A DNA stretch of 64,000 nucleotides, from assembly GCF_002934625.1 (NCBI RefSeq), contig NZ_PTJD01000013.1, positions 62,001 through 126,000 of the forward strand, written 5' to 3'. The notes under the pieces are model-generated. The model was not told the DNA's origin, made no database searches, and saw only the letters and a list, made by a program, of their open reading frames with translations. Source of the stretch: Kineococcus xinjiangensis (GTDB lineage Bacteria; Actinomycetota; Actinomycetes; Actinomycetales; Kineococcaceae). This document shows positions 60,526-64,000 of the stretch, one piece after another. Position 1 is the first letter of the stretch; each line of letters opens with the position of its first letter. The position numbers and the translations under genes are program-made.

Positions 60526-60569
60526 CGACGCCGTCCCCCTCCTGGCACGCCGGGAGGGGGACGGCGTCG
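60526..60569 (+). terminator. strong hairpin after the cell-wall-binding gene
   Basis: A perfect 17-base-pair stem (CGACGCCGTCCCCCTCC and complement) with a 10-base loop starts 15 bases after the stop, followed by CGTTCGGG. This is one of the strongest terminators in the window. Confidence 0.9.
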
Positions 60570-60686
60570 TTCGGGCCGGACCCGCCGGGCCCCGGCGGGG
60601 AGGCGGAGCGGTCCCGGCGGGCAGGACGGGCCTCGCGGGGGCGGTGGCGGGACGGGGCGGTTCGCGGCGCCTGGAAGCATGTCCGC

Positions 60687-61427
60687 GTGATCCCCCCCGA
60701 CGGGTCCTGGCTGCCCGCCGTCGTGGTGCTGGCGGTGACGGTGGCCGCCGCGGCGCAGGTGCTCAGCGGCATGGGGTTCGCCCTGGTGGCCGGTCCGCTG
60801 CTGGTCCTCGCCCTCGGCACCTCCGACGGGGTGCGGCTGAGCGTGGCCATGTCGATGGTGCTCAACGTGGTGCTGCTGGCCGGGTCCCACCGGCTGGTCC
60901 GCTGGGGCGACGCCGCCCGCCTCTTCGTGCCCGCCGCGCTGCTGGTGACCCCGACGTTCCTGCTGACGGCGCACCTGGCCGGGGCGTGGATCTCCGCCGC
61001 CGCCGGTGCCGCGGTCCTCGTAGGGGTGGGCCTCATCGCCTCCGGGCGGCGGGCGCGCTGGGTCGACGGCCCCGCCGGGCCGGTCGCCGCCGGCGCGGGC
61101 AGCGGTGTGCTGAACGTGCTGGCCGGGGTGAGCGGCCCGCCGGTGGCGCTGTTCGTGGCCCACCGCGGCTGGGCCCCGCGCGTCGGCACCGCCACGCTGC
61201 AGGCCTACGCCCTGCCGCTGAACGCCGTGACCCTCGCGGTGCTCGGGCTTCCCGCGGCGCAGCCCGGGCAACTGCTCGGGGCTGCCGTCGGCCTGCTCCT
61301 CGGAACCGGGGCCGCCTGGCCCCTCCGCCGCCGGATCAGCGCCGCCGGTGTCCGCGTCCTGGTCCTCGCCCTGGCCACCGCCGGAGCGCTGCTCCTCCTC
61401 GCCCGGGCGGCCGGGGAACTCCTGTAG
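60687..61427 (+). CDS. TauE/SafE-family sulfite exporter-like permease
   Basis: The product is 246 residues from GTG 60687, after GGAAG. Seven to eight membrane segments are present: LPAVVVLAVTVAAAAQVLSGMGFALVAGPLLVLAL with the family G-x-G-F-x-L-V-x-x-P motif, then AVLVGVGLIASG, and a second copy of the motif in GAGSGVLNVLAGVSGPPVALFVAHRGW. LRRRISAAGVRVLVLALATAGALLLLARA ends the protein. TauE/SafE proteins export sulfite, sulfonates or related anions; the substrate cannot be told here. The gap of 212 bases to the EamA gene holds no supported gene. Confidence 0.9.
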   Translation: MIPPDGSWLPAVVVLAVTVAAAAQVLSGMGFALVAGPLLVLALGTSDGVRLSVAMSMVLNVVLLAGSHRLVRWGDAARLFVPAALLVTPTFLLTAHLAGAWISAAAGAAVLVGVGLIASGRRARWVDGPAGPVAAGAGSGVLNVLAGVSGPPVALFVAHRGWAPRVGTATLQAYALPLNAVTLAVLGLPAAQPGQLLGAAVGLLLGTGAAWPLRRRISAAGVRVLVLALATAGALLLLARAAGELL

Positions 61428-61639
61428 GGGACGTCCCGGCGCGTGGGCCGCCCGCGCTCCCTCGCGGTTCCGCGGCGGGTTCCGGTGCAGGTCTGGTTCG
61501 CGGTGGACTGCGTCCAGGTGCAGCCGGTGACCCGAAGCCTGGCCTTCCCCGCAGTCCCGCGGGGGCGCTCGGGGAACTGCTCGCCGGGCCCGCGACCGTC
61601 GACGACGCCGTCTGCGCGATCGAGCGCAGCCGCGGCTGC

Positions 61640-62650
61640 TCAGGCGGTCTCGCGCGCGGCCGGCAGAGGCAGGTCCGGTGCCGCTGCCGGTGCGGCGGTC
61701 GGGACGGCGACCGGCGCGCGCAGTTCGTCGATCCGCACCAGGGCGACGCCCGCCACGATGAGGGCACCGCCGGCGAACTGCACCGCCGCGGGTGCCTGCC
61801 CGAGCAGCACCCAGGCGAAGAGGACCGCGAACAGCACCTCCGTCAGTCCCACGAACGAGGCGACCTTCGCGCCGAGGCGACGGGCGGCGCCGATCCCGGC
61901 GGCGTAGGCGATCACCGCGGCGACCAGCGACAGGCACAGCACCGGCACCAGCCAGCTCACCTGCGCGCCGAACAGGACGACGTCCACCAGGGGCGCGCGC
62001 ACGGGGAGGAGCCCGCCGACGGCGAGGAGGACGAGCGCGAGCGCGCCGACGCACATCCCGCCCCAGGCGAGCACCAGCGGCGGCAGCGGGGCCTCGTCGC
62101 GGGAGGACAGCAGGAAGTACATGGCCAGGCCGACCGCGGCGCCGAGCCCCCACAGCAGGCCGGGCAGCGTGACGCGCTGGGCGCCGGTCAGGTCGAGGAC
62201 GAGCACCAGCCCGGCGACCGCCGCCGCCGCGCCCGCGACGGTGAGCCGCCGCGGGCGCTGCCCGTGCCGCAGCCACAGCCACCCGACGACGAGGATGCTG
62301 CCGAGGTACTCCAGCAGCAGCGCGACGCCCACGGAGACGTGCTCCAGGGCGCTGAAGTACGCGAGCTGGCAGCCGGCGATGGCGACGAGCCCGTAGGCGA
62401 TCACCATGCCGCGGGCGCGGGCGAGCAGGCCCCAGCGCCCGCGCAGCTGCACGAGCGCGACGGGGGTGAGGACGAGGGCGGCGAGGGTGATGCGGGCGGT
62501 GACGGCCGCCCCGGGCGTCCAGCCCGCCTCGATGAGGGCGGAGCCGAAGGCGCCGGACGTGCCGAACGTCGCCGCCGAGACCAGCGCGAGGGCGAGGCCG
62601 GTGCCGCGGCCGCTCGTGCGGGGGGCCGGGCGTGGCGTGGAGGCGGGCAC
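61640..62650 (-). CDS. EamA (DMT) family transporter
   Basis: The product is 336 residues from GTG 62650, after GGAGTG. Ten membrane segments in two EamA repeats are visible: LALALVSAATFGTSGAFGSALIEAGWTPGAAVTAR and QLAYFSALEHVSVGVALLLEYLGSILVVGWLWLRHGQRP, then AQVSWLVPVLCLSLVAAVIAYAAGIGAARRLGAKVASFVGLTEVLFAVLFAWVLLGQAPAAVQFAGGALIVAG. The family exports amino acids, purines or other small metabolites. It is divergent from a CGNR regulator, with a palindrome between them, suggesting the regulator controls it. The longer frame upstream lies over the regulator promoter. Confidence 0.93.
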   Translation of the reverse strand: MPASTPRPAPRTSGRGTGLALALVSAATFGTSGAFGSALIEAGWTPGAAVTARITLAALVLTPVALVQLRGRWGLLARARGMVIAYGLVAIAGCQLAYFSALEHVSVGVALLLEYLGSILVVGWLWLRHGQRPRRLTVAGAAAAVAGLVLVLDLTGAQRVTLPGLLWGLGAAVGLAMYFLLSSRDEAPLPPLVLAWGGMCVGALALVLLAVGGLLPVRAPLVDVVLFGAQVSWLVPVLCLSLVAAVIAYAAGIGAARRLGAKVASFVGLTEVLFAVLFAWVLLGQAPAAVQFAGGALIVAGVALVRIDELRAPVAVPTAAPAAAPDLPLPAARETA

Positions 62651-62682
62651 GGGGTCACACTCCGGGGTGCGGGAGGTCGCCC

Positions 62683-62702
62683 ATCGGTAAGGGCCTACCG
62701 AT
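62683..62702. promoter_or_regulatory. palindrome between EamA and CGNR genes
   Basis: ATCGGTA-AGGGCC-TACCGAT is a seven-base-arm inverted repeat midway between the divergent EamA and CGNR genes. A further CTTACGG half-site lies at 62712-62718. It is a good candidate operator for the CGNR protein. Confidence 0.65.
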
Positions 62703-62753
62703 AGAACGATGCTTACGGACTCGACGGTAGGACCTGTCGTGAAAGGGGTCAAG

Positions 62754-63302
62754 GTGCTTTTCGCTCATGACACCGAGGTGGCCCTCGCCGCCGCTGCGGC
62801 CCTCGTCAACACCGACTCCACCGACGGGGAGCTGCTGCCCGACGCCGCCGCTCTCGACCGCTTCCTCCACGAGTGGCGCTGGACCGGCACGGTGCGCCGG
62901 GACGACGCCGAGCTCGCCGCCGTCCACGCCCTGCGGCCGCGCCTGCGCGCGGTGTGGGCCGCCGCCGCCGAGGAGTCCGAGGAGCCCGCCGTGGAGGTCG
63001 TCAACGCCCTCCTGCGCGAGGGCGGCGCCCTGCCCCAGCTCGTCCGGCACGACGGCTGGGGCTACCACGTCCACGCCACCGGCCCCGACTCCCCGCTGGC
63101 CGCCCGGATGGCCGTCGAGGCCGCCATGGCCCTCGTCGACGTCATCCGCACCCAGGAGCTCGGGCGGCTGCGGACCTGCGCCGCCGCGCACTGCGACGAC
63201 GTCCTCGTCGACCTCTCGAAGAACCGCTCCCGCCGCTTCTGCAACACCACCTGCTCCAACCGGACGAACGTCGCCGCCTTCCGGGCGCGCCGCCGCGGCT
63301 GA
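62754..63302 (+). CDS. CGNR zinc-finger (ABATE) transcriptional regulator
   Basis: The product is 182 residues. An ABATE domain ([20 protein letters not shown] ... [30 protein letters not shown]) opens it. The C-terminal zinc finger is [40 protein letters not shown], with Cys pairs and CSNR in place of the family CGNR motif. The family often regulates a divergent transporter in response to a ligand. I chose GTG 62754, which lies five bases after AAAGGGG; an ATG at 62709 would overlap the likely promoter. Its target is probably the EamA exporter gene. Confidence 0.9.
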   Translation: MLFAHDTEVALAAAAALVNTDSTDGELLPDAAALDRFLHEWRWTGTVRRDDAELAAVHALRPRLRAVWAAAAEESEEPAVEVVNALLREGGALPQLVRHDGWGYHVHATGPDSPLAARMAVEAAMALVDVIRTQELGRLRTCAAAHCDDVLVDLSKNRSRRFCNTTCSNRTNVAAFRARRRG

Positions 63303-63333
63303 GCAGCCCGCCCGGGCGCTTAGGCTCCTCGCC

Positions 63334-64000
63334 GTGGCAGTGGACACCCAGCACGCGGACCCCCGGCAGCACGTCGACACCCAGTACGAGGACCTCCTCC
63401 GGCACGTCCTCGAGCACGGCACCCCCAAGTCCGACCGCACCGGCACCGGGACGCGCAGCGTCTTCGGCCACCAGATGCGCTTCGACCTCGCCGGGTCCTT
63501 CCCCTTGGTCACCACCAAGCGCGTCCACTTCCGCTCCCTCGCCCTGGAGCTGCTGTGGTTCCTGCGCGGGGACTCCAACGTCGCCTGGCTGCAGGAGCGC
63601 GGCGTCACCATCTGGGACGAGTGGGCGGACGCCGACGGCGACCTCGGCCCCGTCTACGGGGTGCAGTGGCGCTCCTGGCCCACCCCCGGCGGCGGCACCG
63701 TCGACCAGCTCTCCCAGGTCCTCGACATCCTCCGCCGCGACCCGGACTCCCGCCGCATGGTGGTCTCCGCGTGGAACGTCGCCGACCTCGACCGGATGGC
63801 GCTGGCGCCCTGCCACGCCCTCTTCCAGTTCCACGTCGCCGGGGGGCGGCTGTCCTGCCAGCTCTACCAGCGCTCCGCCGACCTCTTCCTCGGCGTCCCG
63901 TTCAACATCGCCTCCTACGCGCTGCTGACCCGGATGGTCGCCCAGCAGGTCGGGCTGGAGCCGGGGGAGTTCGTCTGGACCGGTGGCGACTGCCACATCT
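63334..64000 (+). CDS. thyA: thymidylate synthase, N-terminal part, partial
   Basis: The gene starts at GTG 63334 (or 63340) and runs off the window. The visible 222 residues match Thy[36 protein letters not shown] with the phosphate-binding Arg, [50 protein letters not shown], and the catalytic Cys160 in [33 protein letters not shown] is the dUMP site. The enzyme makes dTMP from dUMP with methylene-tetrahydrofolate in the cytoplasm. The folate gene often next to it, folA, would lie beyond the window edge. Confidence 0.97.
   Translation, partial: MAVDTQHADPRQHVDTQYEDLLRHVLEHGTPKSDRTGTGTRSVFGHQMRFDLAGSFPLVTTKRVHFRSLALELLWFLRGDSNVAWLQERGVTIWDEWADADGDLGPVYGVQWRSWPTPGGGTVDQLSQVLDILRRDPDSRRMVVSAWNVADLDRMALAPCHALFQFHVAGGRLSCQLYQRSADLFLGVPFNIASYALLTRMVAQQVGLEPGEFVWTGGDCHI

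Overview
This is a very GC-rich window with a near-universal G/C third codon position, many GTG starts, mycothiol-type enzymes, LacI/MarR regulators, SpoIIE/HATPase partner-switching proteins and chemotaxis receptors. It looks like the chromosome of a motile actinobacterium; the combination of traits suggests Kineococcus or a close relative (Kineosporiaceae). That is inference from gene content, not a database match. I see no tRNA, rRNA, CRISPR array or replication origin. Two genes run off the window: the end of an EAL-domain protein on the left and the start of thymidylate synthase on the right.

Layout. 1-9.1 kb: housekeeping and signalling genes (DUF72, alpha/beta hydrolase, LolA-like protein, 7TM-PAS-GGDEF cyclase, Pr6Pr membrane protein, SRPBCC protein, and a diguanylate cyclase with a LacI-type ligand domain). 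9.2-20.9 kb: a carbohydrate locus with a LacI repressor, a binding protein and two permeases on the minus strand, and a GH35 beta-galactosidase and a secreted multidomain GH30 glycanase on the plus strand. Three copies of a TGTTTGCGCAAACA-type operator lie between the two arms. The locus has no ABC ATPase, so a shared MsiK-type ATPase is presumed. The likely substrate is a beta-1,6-galactan or arabinogalactan side chain. 21-24.7 kb: an alarmone-type HD hydrolase, a RelA/SpoT-type synthetase and a small coupled protein, then a VOC protein, Ser/Thr dehydratase and Idi. 24.7-33.9 kb: an MMPL exporter with a divergent MarR regulator, an HATPase, a chemotaxis receptor, a second MarR regulator, MprF and a mycothiol-dependent-type protein.

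34-44 kb is patchier: small enzymes, a locus broken by apparent frameshifts, a Phd-like protein/PP2C phosphatase/HATPase operon facing a large PAS-GAF-PP2C-HATPase protein, a decayed transposase, a lipoprotein and a DUF2510-like protein. 44-56 kb: HIT and RibD-like enzymes, a channel-like protein without a recognisable K+ filter, three further GGDEF proteins (one with a degenerate active site, one fused to EAL), a Cache chemoreceptor, and two unrelated HTH loci with the same promoter/operator layout. 56-64 kb: a secreted PL11 rhamnogalacturonan lyase with LGFP repeats, a cell-wall-binding-repeat protein, a TauE/SafE permease, an EamA exporter with a divergent CGNR regulator, and thyA.

Two themes run through the window. 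One is plant cell-wall polysaccharide use (GH35, GH30, PL11). The other is dense signalling: six or seven c-di-GMP-type proteins, two chemoreceptors and two PP2C/HATPase modules. The least explained parts are the split alarmone operon, the two HTH loci with paired operators over leaderless promoters, the degenerate GGDEF protein and the LacI-sensor diguanylate cyclase.
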